From contig CM067590.1 in NCBI GenBank assembly GCA_034336665.1, positions 2,451,748-2,515,747 on the forward strand: a DNA stretch of 64,000 bases. Reading direction: 5' to 3'. The notes under the pieces were generated by a model that was given only the letters and a program-made list of their open reading frames with translations, searched no databases and had not been told where the DNA came from. The translations under genes and the position numbers were made by a program. The DNA comes from Luscinia megarhynchos. Its lineage: Eukaryota > Chordata > Aves > Passeriformes > Turdidae. Below, in pieces: positions 34,666 to 47,900 of this stretch (positions are counted from its first letter, which is position 1; each line of letters opens with the position of its first letter).

Positions 34666-37600
34666 TCAGGACCCCGCCAGGTAAATCCCTGCGGAGGAAA
34701 GGGGGGACGGAGGAGAGAGAGCCCAGCACCCCCCGGTGACCTCGGGCATCGCCCAGGGACGGGGAAAAAGGAGTTTGGGGGGTGGGAAAGGGACCCCGCG
34801 CCCCCTCCGCGATCCACTGGAAAGGGATCTCAGCACCCAGGGCCGTGGGGAGCAGGGAGGGACCCTTGGGGTGCGGGGGGAGGGACCCCGAGCACCCCAA
34901 AATGCAGGGAAAGGATCCCAAATACCCCAGGGAAGGGACCCCAAATACCCCAGGGAAGGCACCCCAAATACCCCAGGGAAAGGACCCCAAATACCCCAGG
35001 GAACAGACCCCGTGCACCCCAAGGCAGGGACCCCCCGTTCTCCCATGATCAGGGGATGGGGTGAGGACCTCGCACTCCCAAAGCTGCGGGGACGAGACCC
35101 CCCCTCATCCCCACATCCTCCCCCCCAGCCCATACCTGTCGCAAATCTCTTCTTGACCAGCGACATTCGGTACCCGGCGCCCGCCAGCTCCACCTCTACC
35201 CCCGACAGGGTGCTGCCCTCGCTGCTGAACTGGGCGGCCACGGGACTGGGCTTACTGGGCCCCCCCAGCGGCTCCCAGCTGGCCGAGAGCCGCCCGCAGC
35301 CTGGGGGGACAGCACAGGGGTATGGGGGGGTCGGGATGAGGAGGCCCCCGCCCCCTGAGCCGGGCCCCGCCTCACCTGCCTGCCCCGGGGCGCCCGGCAC
35401 TTCCAGCAGCTTCCAGAGCAGCCGCTTCTCCTCCAGGTTCCTGCCGGGACCGGGGCTGGGCTCAGCCCTCACGACCCCCAAATCCAGCAATTTCTGCCAT
35501 CCTCAGCTCCCTGCCTTCATCACCCCAGCAGCGGCCCCATTTCCCAGTTCAGCCTCCCCATTTCCCAGTTTAGCGTGCCCATTCCTCCTTTCCCCGGTTC
35601 AGTATCCCCATTCCCCATTTCCCAGTTCAGCATCCTCATTTCCCAGTTCAGCATCCCCATTTCCCAGGTCAGCATCCCCATTTCCCAGTCCAGTGTCTCC
35701 ATTCCCCATTTCTCAGTCCAGTGTCCTCATTTCCCAGTTCAGGGTTCCCATTTCCCATTTCCCAGTCCAGTGTCCCCATTTCCCAGTTCAGCATCCTCAC
35801 TTCCCGTTTCCCAGTTCAGTGTCCCCCTTTCCCAGTCCAGGGTCCCCATTTCCCATTCCCCAGTCCAGGGTCCCCATTTCCCACCCTGGGGAGATTCAAG
35901 ACCCCACTCTTGTGCCCCCCCATCTTGGGGAAGTTTGGGACCCCCAGCCCTGTGTCGCCCACCCTGTCCAAGACCTCAGACCCTACACCTCTCACCCCAT
36001 TTAGCCTCACGACCCCCACCCCACCTCTCCCACCCCAATGCAGTTCAGACCCCAGACCCTGCATCTCCCACCCTGTGAAGGTTTGGGACCCCAGACCCCA
36101 CTTCTCACATCCCGTTCAGCCTCAGCACCCCATCCTCTCTCTCCCACTCTGAGGAGCTGCAGCACCCCCATCCCCCTCCCTCCCATCCTGTGGGGGTTCC
36201 AGACCCTAGGCTCTCCATCTACCACCTTGTGGGGGTTCAGCACCCCCATCCCCCACTCCCCCCACCCCGTGAAGGTTTGGGACTCCAGACTCCATCTCCC
36301 ACCCCACTCAGCCTCAGGACCCTCATCCAACCCTGTCCAGCATCTCTCCCACCCTGAGGGGGTTCAGTACCCCCATCCCCCTCTCTCCCACCCTGATGCA
36401 GTTCAGACCCCAGACCCAGCATTTCCCACCCTGTGAAGGTTCAGCACCCTCATTCCCCCCTCTCCCACCCTGTGAAGATCCAGGACCCCAAACCCTGCAT
36501 CTCCCACCCTGAAGGGGTTCAGTACCCCCATTCCCCCCTCTCCCACCCAGAGGGGGTTCAGCACCCTCATTCCCCCTCCTTCCCACCCGTGAAGGTTCAG
36601 GACGCCAAACCCTGCATCTCTCACCCCACTCATCCTCAGTACCCCAGATCTCCATCTCCCACCCTGAGGGGATTCAGTACCCCCCATCCCCCCCCCATAC
36701 TCCTGTCTCCCCACCCTGAAGGGGTTCAGCAGCCCCATCCCCTCTCTCCCACCCCGAGGGGATTCACTACCCCATCCCCCTCTCTCCCATCCTGTGAAGG
36801 TTCAGGACCCCAAACCCTGCATCTCCCACCTTGAGGGGGTTCAGTACCCCCATCCCACCTCTCCCATCCTGATGCAGTTCAGACCCCAGGCCCTGCATCT
36901 CCCACCCTGTGAAGATTTGGAACTCCAGACTCGCCATGTCCCACCCCACTGAGCCTCAGTACCCCCATCCCACCTCTCACACCCTGTGAAAGTTCAGGAC
37001 TCTAGACTCTCCATGTCCCACCTTGTGAAGGGCTGGGACCCCACACCTGCATCTCCCACCCTGCTCAGCCTCAGGACCCCCAAATCCTGCATCTCCCCCC
37101 TGTCCAGGCTCACGACCCCCATCCCACCTCTCCCACCCCGATGCAGTTCAGAGCCCAAACTCTGCATCTCACACCCTGTGAAGGTTCAGGACCCCCCAAA
37201 TCCTGCATCTCTCACCCCATTCACCCTCAGGACCTCCCATCCCATCTCTCCCACTCCGATGCAGTTCACGCCACAAACCCTGCGTCTCCCACCCTGAGGG
37301 GGTTCAGCACCCCCATTCCCCCCTCTCCCACCCTGTCCAGTCTCAGCACCCGCATCCCCATCTCACCCACCCTGAGGGGGGTTCAGCACCCCATGCCCCC
37401 CTCTCCCCCCCAAAGCAGCCCACCCCCGTCCCCCCCGCCCCATTACCAGCTGGCCGCGGGCTGCAGCCGCAGGTTGCTCAGCGGCTCCTCCAGCGGCAGC
37501 AGCACGTGCACGTTGGCGAGAGGCACGGGCAGCGCCAGCGCGGCTCCGTTGTAGCCGTACTCCACAGTGACCCGGGTAGCCCCGGGCGAGCAGTCCCAGT

Positions 37601-38977
37601 GCACACACAGCCGCAGCGGCGCAGAGCCGGGCCCCAGCCGCGAGAACTGCGGCACATCGGGGGGTTTAGGGGGGCACCGAGACCCCGCGGTGCTCGGGGA
37701 GGGGGTGCCCAGCGTGGCTCACCTGGTATTTGAGCAGAGCCACGTTGTAGTAGGAGGCGGCCGGGCTCTGCTCCGCCTGTTTCTGCAGGTGCTCGGTCAG
37801 CGCTGCCATGTTGAGCCAGAAGTCCTTGGTGCTGGGGTCGCTCTGGGAGGGGTCGCTGGGGGTGTGGGGGGAGAGGGGCAGCAGGGTTTGGGTAACCCCA
37901 GAATGTGGCAGCTCCGGTACCCAGCTCCAAAAAGCTCCACGGGGTGCCCAGGAAGCTGGGACCCCAAAACTCAGCTCCCCATTGCTGCATTCCCTGGGTG
38001 CCCGAATTCCCAGAAATTCCAAAATCCCAAAACTCAGTTCCCCATCGCTGTATCCCCAGGAATCCCAAAATCCCAAAACTCAGCTCCTCATTGCTGCATT
38101 CCCAGGAATCGCAAAACTCAGCTCCTCATTGCTGTATTCCCAGGGCATTCAGATCTCTGGAACCCCCAGCTCAGCTCCCCCCATCCTTGTATTCCCAAGG
38201 TGCCCGAATTCCCAGGAATCCCCAAATCCCAAAACTCAGCCCCCCATCGCTGCATTCACAGGACATCCAGACCCCTGGCACCCCCAAAATTCAGCTCTCC
38301 ATTGCTGCATCCCCAGGATGCCCAGACCCCTGGAAACCCCCTGTACCCCAAAACTGGCTCCCATCACTGCATCCATCACCTCCCAAAGTCTCCTGTGCCC
38401 CTCCTGTACCCCAAAACCCGCCCCCATCACCCCTGCACCCCAAGACCCAACTGCCTCTATCACCTCCCAGGGCCCCTGTACCCCAAAGCCCGCTCTCCCA
38501 TCACTGCCCCCTCTCTGCCCGGCTGTCCCCGCGCTGTCCCTGCGTTGTCCTCACAGTGTCTCCACGCTGTACCCGCGCTGTCCCCACTCTGTCCCCGCCG
38601 TGTCCCGTGCTGTCCCCACACCGTCCCCGTGTCCCCACCTGTAGAGCAGCTCGCCGTTGGGCAGGAACTGCTCGATGGCTGCGGCGTTCAGCAGGCGGAA
38701 GCTGAGCACGGGGGGCGCCGCGCTGCCCCCGAACACCCGCACGATCCCCGCGGGGAACGACATCGTCAGCTCCCCCGTCACCTTCACCAGGCAGCTGCTG
38801 GGGACACGCGGGGGGTCAGGGGACACCCTGGGGGTCAAGGGGACTCCCGGGATCCCCCCCAATACCTGTCGGCGTCGCGCCCCTTGAAATACGCGTGCAC
38901 GTACTCGGTGAAGGCGGTGGCCACGGGGAGCGCGTCCTGCGAGCCCAACACCACGGGGCTGGGACCGCGCGACAGTC
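34666..38977 (-). CDS. FCHO1: FCHO1 mu-homology domain exons 21-27
   Basis: Exons: 38977-38866, 38797-38639, 37855-37723, 37646-37447, 35440-35376, 35300-35136, 34688-34666. They encode [78 protein letters not shown] and [14 protein letters not shown]. This domain binds cargo and partners such as Eps15. Exon 22 starts at a tandem CAGCAG acceptor, so isoforms with or without one serine are possible. Confidence 0.94.
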
Positions 38978-41900
38978 CTGGGGAGGGGGGTACAGGGGTC
39001 AGGGCACAGCTGGGACCCACCCCCTGCCACCCCACCCCTCCCCAAATTCCCCCCCGCACGCACCGAGCGCGGGAGGGGCCGCGGTGAAGAAACCGCGCTC
39101 GCTCAGGCTGGCGGGAGCCGAGTGCGAGGGGCCGCAGCTCCAGGAAGGCGAGGGGCTCAGCGAGCGCGACTGCGAGGCGAGGAGGGGTGGGGTGGGTGTC
39201 TGTGACCCTGCACCCCCGAATTCCGCACCCCTGCATCCCCCAATTCTGCATCCCTGCACACCTGTATCCCCGAATTCTGCATCCCGGCATCCCTGTATCC
39301 CCCAATTCTGCACCCCTGCACCCCCGAATTCTGCACCCCTGCACCTCTGTACCTCCCACCTCTGCATCCCGGCATCCCTGCATCTCCCATCCCTGGGTAC
39401 TCCTGCATTCTCAAATCCTTCATCCCTGCATCCCCCAATTCCATATCTCTGCATCTCCAAATTCCACATCCCTGCATCCCTAAATTCCATATCCCTGCAC
39501 CCCCGAATCCCACATCCCTGCATCCCCAAATTCTGCATTCCTGCATCCCCAAATTCCACATCCCTGCATCCCCCATTCCTTCATCCCTGCACCCCTGAAT
39601 TCCCACATCCCATATCCCCGAACTCCCAAATCCTGCATCCCCCACCTCTGAATTCCCACATCCCATATCCCCGAACTCCCAAATCCCGCATCTCCCACCC
39701 CTGAACTCCCAAACTTTACATCCCTGCATCCCCAAATTCCCACATGCTGGAATTCCCACATCCCTAAATTTCGGCATCCCCAAATTTTCACATCCCCAAA
39801 TTCCCACACCCCCAAATTCCCACGCCTTTCCATACCCAAATTCCCACATCCCCAAATTCCCACACTCTTCCACCTCTGAATTCCCACATCCCTGCACCCC
39901 CAAATTCCCAAATCCCCGTGTCCCTGAATTTCTGCAACCCTGAATTCCCACACTCTCAAATTCCCACATCCCAAATTTCCCGCATCCCCGAATTCCCACA
40001 CTCTTCCATCTCTCAATTCCCACATCCCCGCACCCCCAAATTCCCAAGTCCCTGAATTCCTGCATCCCCGAATTCTCACATCCCCAAATTCCCACCCGTC
40101 ATCCCCACTCCACTCCCCAACTCCCCCCGCCCATTCCCCAGCGAATCTCCCCCCAGTTCCCCCTGCCCAGCGCCAACATTCCCATACTGGGAGCACTGGG
40201 GAGCCGAACCGTGTCTGCCTGCCCCTGCCGGGGTTCTCCAGCCCCCTCCCCACCCCGGGGGTCCCCACGCCCGCCCCCCGGCCCCGCACCAGGTCGCTGT
40301 TGCTGCCCGCGGCCAGAGGCCGCTGGGTGCGGGAGCGGCGCGGGGGCGCCACGAGAGGAACGTCCCGGGGGGCAGCGCTGGGCCAGTGGGGAGCAGAACC
40401 TGGGGAGGGGGCGCGAATGGGGCGTGAGGGGAGAGCCTCGACACGGCGGGACCCCCACCCGGCAGCCAGGACCCCCGCTCTGGATCCAGGATCCCCCAAG
40501 ATCCAGGATCCCCACCTGGGATCCAGGACCACCCCCCCCAAGATCCAGGACCTCCTCTCCGGGATCCAGGACTGCCACCCAGGATTCAGGACCCCTCCCC
40601 TGAGATCTAGGACCCCCACCCTGGATCCAGGACCTTCACCCGGGATCCAGGACCCCTCCCCTCGGGAATTCAGAACCACCTCCTGGGATCCAGGACCCCT
40701 CCCCTGGGCCCAGGACCCTCCCTTGGGGTCCAGGATCTCTCCGGGAATCCAGGACCCCCACTCAGGATTCGGGACCCCTCCTCTGAGATCCAGGACAATT
40801 CCCAGGGGATCCAGGACTCCCATCCTGGAACCAGGACCTTCCCCCCCGGGATCCAGATCCCTCCCCTGGGATCCAGAATCTCCTTCCAGGGATCCAGGAC
40901 CCCACCCCGGGGATCCCACAGGGGCTCAGCGATGCTGGAGTTGGGCAGGGCTCTGCTTGGATCTGGGGTGGGGTGGGGGGCAGAGTTGGGATGATGGGGG
41001 GGCAGAGTTGGGGATTAAGGGGCACAGTTTAGGCTAATGGGGAGGCAGAATTCGGGGTCATTTGGGACAGAATTTGGGGGAATGTGAGGCAGAGTTTGCG
41101 GAAATGAGGGAAGAATTAGGGTTAATGAGGGGACAGAGTTGGGGATTATAGGGGGACAGAGTTCAGACTCGGGCAGAATTCGAGGTAATGGGGGGGGCAG
41201 GTTTAGGGGTTATGGGGGCAGAGTCGGGAGTTATGGGGGCGGCAGAGTTCAGGGTAATTAGGGGGCAGTGTTTGGGGCGATGGGGGGGCAGAACTGGGGG
41301 TAATGGGGAGAAAAGTTTGGGGTCACTGGGGCCAGAGTTAGGGGTTATGGGGTGCAAGGTTAAAGATAATGGCAGGGCAGAGTTTGGGTTTATGGGGGTG
41401 CAATGTTAGGGGTAATGTGAGGCAGCGTTTGGGGGTAATGGGGGCAGTGTTAGGGGTAATGGGGGCAGAGTCGGGGGGGCTATGGGGGGCAGAGCTGGAG
41501 GTTATGGGGTGCAGTGTTAGGGGTAATGGGGTCAGAGTCGGGGTTCACGGCAGTCAGATTTAGGGGCAATGCGGGGCAGCTCCCCCTCCCCACTCACCCG
41601 GCTCCGGCTGCAGTGGGGGGGTCCCTGCCGCGCCCCCCTCACCCAGCCTCGTGCCTGCCCCCGGGCAGCCCCAGGGCGAGGGGCTGCAGGACTCCCCCCC
41701 GCTCGGGGGGGCCGGCGAGGAGGATGAGGAGGAGGCCGAGTTGGAGGAAGGACGCGTCACGGGGGGCTGCTCCCCAGCGGGGCTGCGGGCTCCGCCCCAC
41801 ACTGCGGGGTCCCCAAAAGGATCTGGCGAGGGGGCTTCTCTCGGGGCGGCGCCGCTGCGACCCCGGGGCGCGACCCCCGCGTCCCCCCAGAGCCCCTCGG

Positions 41901-44900
41901 CGGCGGGAGCGCTGAACGCGGTGAAGCTGGAGCGCTCGGGGGGGCTGCGGGGGCGGGGGGCGCTGCTGGGGGGCAGCTCGGGGTCCGGTTTGGGGCTCTG
42001 CGGGGTCCAGGGCCGGGAATCCGGGGAGGGTCCGGGCGCGGGGTGGGAGGGCGAGTCCAGCCCCGAGTCCTCCACGTTCTCCGGGGATGAGGAGGAGAAG
42101 GGCGACGAGGAGGAGGTGAGCACGTAGGAGCGGGGGGCTGCCGGAGAGCCGCAGGCAGAGTGAGGACCCCTCCCCACATTGATGGGGTTCCCATCCTGCT
42201 CCCCCAAATCCTCACCTGGGAATTCCTCTGATTCGAACGCCGACTCCAGGGGGGGACCAAAGAGAGCGGCCGAGGGCAGCGAGTCCTGGGGGGGCTTCAG
42301 GGGGGCGCTGGGGCAGAGTGGAGGGGCTCAGAGCCCACCCAGGACCCCCAGGGATGGGGGGTGGCCACCCCATGGCCCCCCAATCCTGCCCTGCCCTTTA
42401 CCTGTTCACCCGTGCTGCCGGGAGACCCCTCCCCGTGCTGTCACCTGCGGGGAGACGGGACACTGAACTGCACCCCCCACAGCCCAGGAACCCCCCAAAT
42501 GCCCTCAGAACCCCTCTGATGTGCCACCCAAACCCCTCAGGACCCCCAGCCCAGTCTCACCCGCTGCCAGTGCCCCCTCGGGGTCTGTGTCACTGCAGGC
42601 TGGGGTCAGGGACGTCGCGTGTCCTGTGGAGGGGTGGCACCGTGAGGGGACACGGGGACTCTGGGGCGCCAGCATGAAGGGACACGGAGTGACAGGGATT
42701 CTGGGGTGGCTCGGGAAGGGTGGGGTCAGCAAGTGGGCAGGAAATGTGGCAGTGTCCCCAGGGATTGGGTTTAAGGAAGGGTGGCATTGTCCCCAAGGAA
42801 TGGCGCTCAGGAAGGATGTGATGTCCCCAAGCAAGTGGGTCAGGGAGGGTGTGATGTCCCCAAGCAATGGGTCTTGGGAAAGGTGGCATTGTCCCCAAGG
42901 AACGGGATTCAGGAAGGACAGAATGTCCCCAAGGAATGAGGCTCAGCAATGTCCCCAAGGAATGGGGCTCAGGAATGTCCCCAAGGAATGGGATTCAGCA
43001 ATGTCCCCAAGGATTTGGGCTCAGGAATGTCCCCAAGCAGCCTCTCTCAGCCTGGCTGCCACCTCCCCGCGCTGCCACTTACGGGACGCCTGCCTCCTGA
43101 CGGTGCCCTGCAAGACAAGGGGACAGGGGTGAGGTGGCCCCGGGGATTCTGGGGGTCCCCCGGTGGCCCCTCAGGCTCACCCCGAGGCCAGGGGCCAGGA
43201 TGAGATTGCCCACGGTGGCCTTGAGCTGCTCCACGGCGGCCTCGGCGCTGCCGGGCGCCTCCCGCGGCGGCGCCGGTTTGATGTGCACGAAGAACTTGCG
43301 CGGCTCCTCCTCGTCGTAGTCGGAGTCGCTGGAGGAACAGCCGGCGTTCTCCACCTCGCCTGAGCCCCCAGTCAAGGCAGTTCCTGACTGGAATTCTGCT
43401 TGGATCCCACAGAAATTCCCGTTTGGAATTCCCTCTGTATCCCACAGAAACTCCCAGTTGGGATCCCACAAAAATTCCCGGCTGGAATCCCCCTGAATCC
43501 CACAGAAATTCCTGGTTTGAATTGACCTTGAATCCCACAAAATTCCCTGTCGGAATTGCCCGTGGATCCCACAGAAATCCCCTGCTGGAATCCCCCTGGA
43601 TCTCACAAAAATTCCCCTTTGAAATTTCCTCTTGATCCCATAGAAATTCCCGCATGGAATTGCCTTTGAATCCCACAGAAATTCCCGGTTGGAATCCCCC
43701 CCTGTATCCCACAGAAATTCCTGTTTGGAATTCCCCCTGGATCCCACAGAAATTCCCAGTTGGAATCCCCCTGGATCCCACAGAAATTCCAGGCTGGAAT
43801 CCCCCTGGATCCCACAGAAATTCCCAGTTGGAATCCCCCTGGTTCCCACAGGATTCCCATTTCCCTGCTCCATCCCAAGGATACTCCGGGCCGTGTCCGG
43901 GCGCACGGTGAATCCGTCCTCGTCCACCTCCGGGCAGCCCTGCAGGGACATGCTCGGACATTCCCAGTGCTCCCAGTTTGGGAATGGAAGTGCTGGGTGG
44001 GGGCACTGGGATCCTCACCAGGTCATTATCCGGAGATTCCCTGGGGAACGACACGGGGAGAGTCAGGGGGTGCAGGGGGGGTAGGAATTCTGGGGTGTGG
44101 GAATGATGGATGCAGGAATTCAGGGATGTGGGAATTCAGGGATTCAGGGAGGTGGGAATTCAGGGAAGCAGGGATGTGGGAATTCAGGATGCAGGGATGT
44201 GGGAATCATGCAGGAATTTGGGGATGCAGGGATGTGGGAATTCGGGATGCTGGGATGCTACGTTTGGGAATGCTAGGATGCAGGGACGCAGGGATGCAGG
44301 GAGGCCAGGAATGCAGGGATGCAGGGACACAGGGATGCAAGGATGCTGGAATGCAGGAATGCAGGGATACAGGGACACAGGGACACAGGGACACAGGAAT
44401 AGCAGAGATGCAGGGATACAGGGATGCAGGAACGCAGGAATGCTGAAATACAGGAACATAGGGATGCAGAATGCAGGGATACAGGGATGCAGGAACGCAG
44501 GAATGCTGAAATGCAGGAACACAGGGATGCAGAATGCAGGGATGCAGGAAGAGCAGGACTCCGGCCCTTACACAGCATCACGGTCCCGCTCCCTGCGGCT
44601 CAGCCCCGGGATCCGGAACGCTTTGCTGCGGCTCCTCTTGGGTCCTGGGAAAAGCGGGATCGGGGTGAGAGGAGCCTCCGCGGCGCCCACAGCTCCCAGC
44701 TGGATGCAGACGTACTTGCCTTCCTGTGCCGGAGCCAGCCGGTACTCGTCGAAATCCAGCACTCCTGCCACGAGAGCGGGATCAGCGGGATCAGTGGGAC
44801 CAAGTGGGATCAACAGGGATCAGAAGATCAGGAGGAACAATGGGATCAGCAGGGATCAGTGGGATCAGCAGGGATCAACAGGGATCAGCAGGGATCAGTG

Positions 44901-47900
44901 GGATCAGTGGTATCAGCAGTGATCAGAGGGATCAGCAGGGATCAGCAGGGATCAGAGGCATCAGCAGAGATCAACAGGGATCAGCAGGGATCAGGTGGGA
45001 TCAGCAGGGGTCAGTGAGGGTCAGTGGGATCAACAGAGATCAGCAGGATCAGCAGGATCAGAGGGATCAGTGAGATCAGCTGGGATCAGCGGGATTAGGT
45101 GGGATGAGCGGGATCAGCGGGATCAGGCAGGATCAGCGGGATTGGGTGGGATCAGCAGGATCAGAGGGATCAGCGGGATCAACAGAGATCAGGTGGGATC
45201 AGCAGGGATCAGGTGGGATCAGCAAGATCAGGCAGGACCAGCTGGGATCAGCTGGGATCAGGAAGGATCAGGGGGCTCAGGAGGGATCGGTGGGATCAGC
45301 AGGATCAGGCAGGATCAGGTGGGATCAACAGGGATCAGCAGAATCAGGTGGGATCAGCCAGGATCAGGAGGGATCAGCCAGGATAAGCCAGGATCAGGGA
45401 TCCATCCCTGCCCAGGTGGCATCAGCCAGGATCAGGTGGATCAGCCAGGATCAGGGATCCATCCCCGCCCAGGTGGGACCCCCAGTCTCACCTGGCCGCT
45501 CTCTCCCCGTGCCCTTGCTCTCGGCAAACCTCCGCAGCAGCATCTCCGTGCCGATGTTCTCCACATTCTGCTTGAACTCCTCGTGGACCTGGGAGGAGAA
45601 AAAAGGGGAAAGGGGGCGTGGAATAAAGAGGGGGAAGGGGAATGGGGAGGGGGTCGCTCACCTGGGGACTCACCTGGCCGATCTGGACGTGGGTGTCCTC
45701 CACAGAGTGGGAGTAGGAGCCGATGAGCCCCTTCATGTGCCGCAGGTGGGCTTCCTCCACCTCCTGGAAGCGCTGGAGGGGGGAAAAATGGGGGGTCAGG
45801 GAGGGGAGGAGACCCCCAGGGATGGGCAGGTGGGCAGGGAATGGGGTTTGGGATGGGTGTGATGCCCCCATGGAAGGAGATATGGGAAGGGTGGGATGCC
45901 CCCAGGTGAGTGTGAAAGGGGGTTTGGGATGGGTGGGACGTCCCCATGGAAGGAGGTTTGGGAAGGATGGGATGTCCCCAGGGATCACTGTGGGGACAGG
46001 GAGGAAGGTTAGGATGGGTGGCAATGTCCCCAAGGCTTGGCATGGCCAGGGGGGCACATTCCCAAGGGACAAAATCCCCAAGGAATGGGGCTCAGCTAGG
46101 GTGGCATGTGCCCATGGAAGGGTGGCATGTCCCCAATTCCCATCCCTTCTCACATCCCCTCAGTGCCCATCCACATCCAATTCCTATTGGTGGCCATCCC
46201 TGCACAAATCCCATCAGTGCCCACCCCTTCCCACACCCCAGAAATGTTCATCCCTTCCCAAATTCCACCAGCACCCATCCACACCCAAATCCCACCTGTG
46301 CCCGTCTCTGCCCAAATCCCAGAAATACCCATCCCTGGCCACATCCCAGAAATGCTCATCCACATGCAAATCTCGCCAATGCCCATCCATACCCAAACCC
46401 CAGGAGCCCAAATCCTTTCCCCATCCCACCAGTCCAAATCCTTTCCTCATCCCTTTCCCCATCCCACCCCAATCCTTTCCCCATCCCACCCCCATCCCCT
46501 CCCCACCCCAGTGCCCACCATGGCCGAGTCCAGCATGCGCTGCTCGAAGTCGGCGCGGGCAGCGTTGTATTTGTCCACCGCCCTCCGCAGAGCCTCGCCC
46601 GCCTTCCGCGACTTCAGCTCCGCCTGTGCCACCAGCCGGGGGTCAGGGGACAGCCAGGGGACAGGGGACAGCCAGGAGAATGACAGGGATTGTCAGGGAC
46701 AGGAAAGGGGACACCCAAGGACAGCCAGGGGACAGGAGACAGCCAGGAGAATGGCAAGGATTGTCAGGAACAGGACAGGGGACAGCCAGAGGACAGCCAG
46801 GGGAATGACAGGGATCATCAAGAAGGGGACAGGGACCACCCAGAAGAATGACTGAGATCGTGAGGAATGGGTTAGGGACCATGCAGGGGACGGGGGACAC
46901 CCCGGAGAATGACAGGGACCATCAGAGAGGTGACAGGAATCATCCAGGGGGAAGAAGAACCATCCAGGATTTTGATGGGGATTGCTGGGGAGGGGACAGG
47001 AATCATCCAGGGGAAAGAGGAACCGTCTGGGATTTTGATGGAATTGTTGGGGAGGGGACAGGAATCATTCAGGGGGACAGGGACCAACAAGGAGAATGAG
47101 AGGGATCATCCAGAGGGGACAGGGACCATGCACGAGAATGACAGAGCTCGTTGGGAAGAGGACAGGAACCATCCAGGGGAAAAGGAACAATGACAGAGGC
47201 TACCAGGGAGGGACAGGAACCACCCAGGGGGGACAGGGACCGCCGATGAGGAAGGCAGGAGCCATCAGGGAGTGGCTTGGGACCTCCTGGGAAGGGACAG
47301 GGGACACCAGGGAAGGGACAGGAACCACCATGGGACAACAGGACTGTGGAGGGAAGGTCAAGAACCACCAGGGAAGGGACAAGGGACACTGAAGGGGGTG
47401 AAAGTGACCACAGGGGGTGACAGGGACCACGGCAAGGAGGAACAAGAACCAGCACGAGGTGGAGAGGGACCACTGAGGGACACTGAGGGACCATCAAGAA
47501 AGGGACAGGGACCACTGAGCAGGGGAGGACAGGGACACTGGGAGATGACAGGGACTACCCAGGGGGACACAGGGGACCACTGAGGGTGGGGACAGGGACA
47601 CAGGGGGTGCCACCTTGTCGATCTCCTTCTGGCTGGTGCCCTCCTTGCGCAGCCGCTCGTACTCCTGGCACTTGCTGTGGTAGCTCTCCTTGGACTTGGG
47701 CAGCAGCTGGGCCACCCCGTGCAGCAGCTGCACGGCCTCCAGCGTCCCTGCAACCTCCTCCTTGGACTGCCAGGGCACAGCAGCATGGGCTGGGGTGCCA
47801 GGGGGACACCAGGGAGAGGACAGGACACAAGAGGACAGCGATACCTTCTTGTGCACCCGGCCCTGCTCCTCGCCGTAGCGAGAGATCTCCTTGATGAGGT

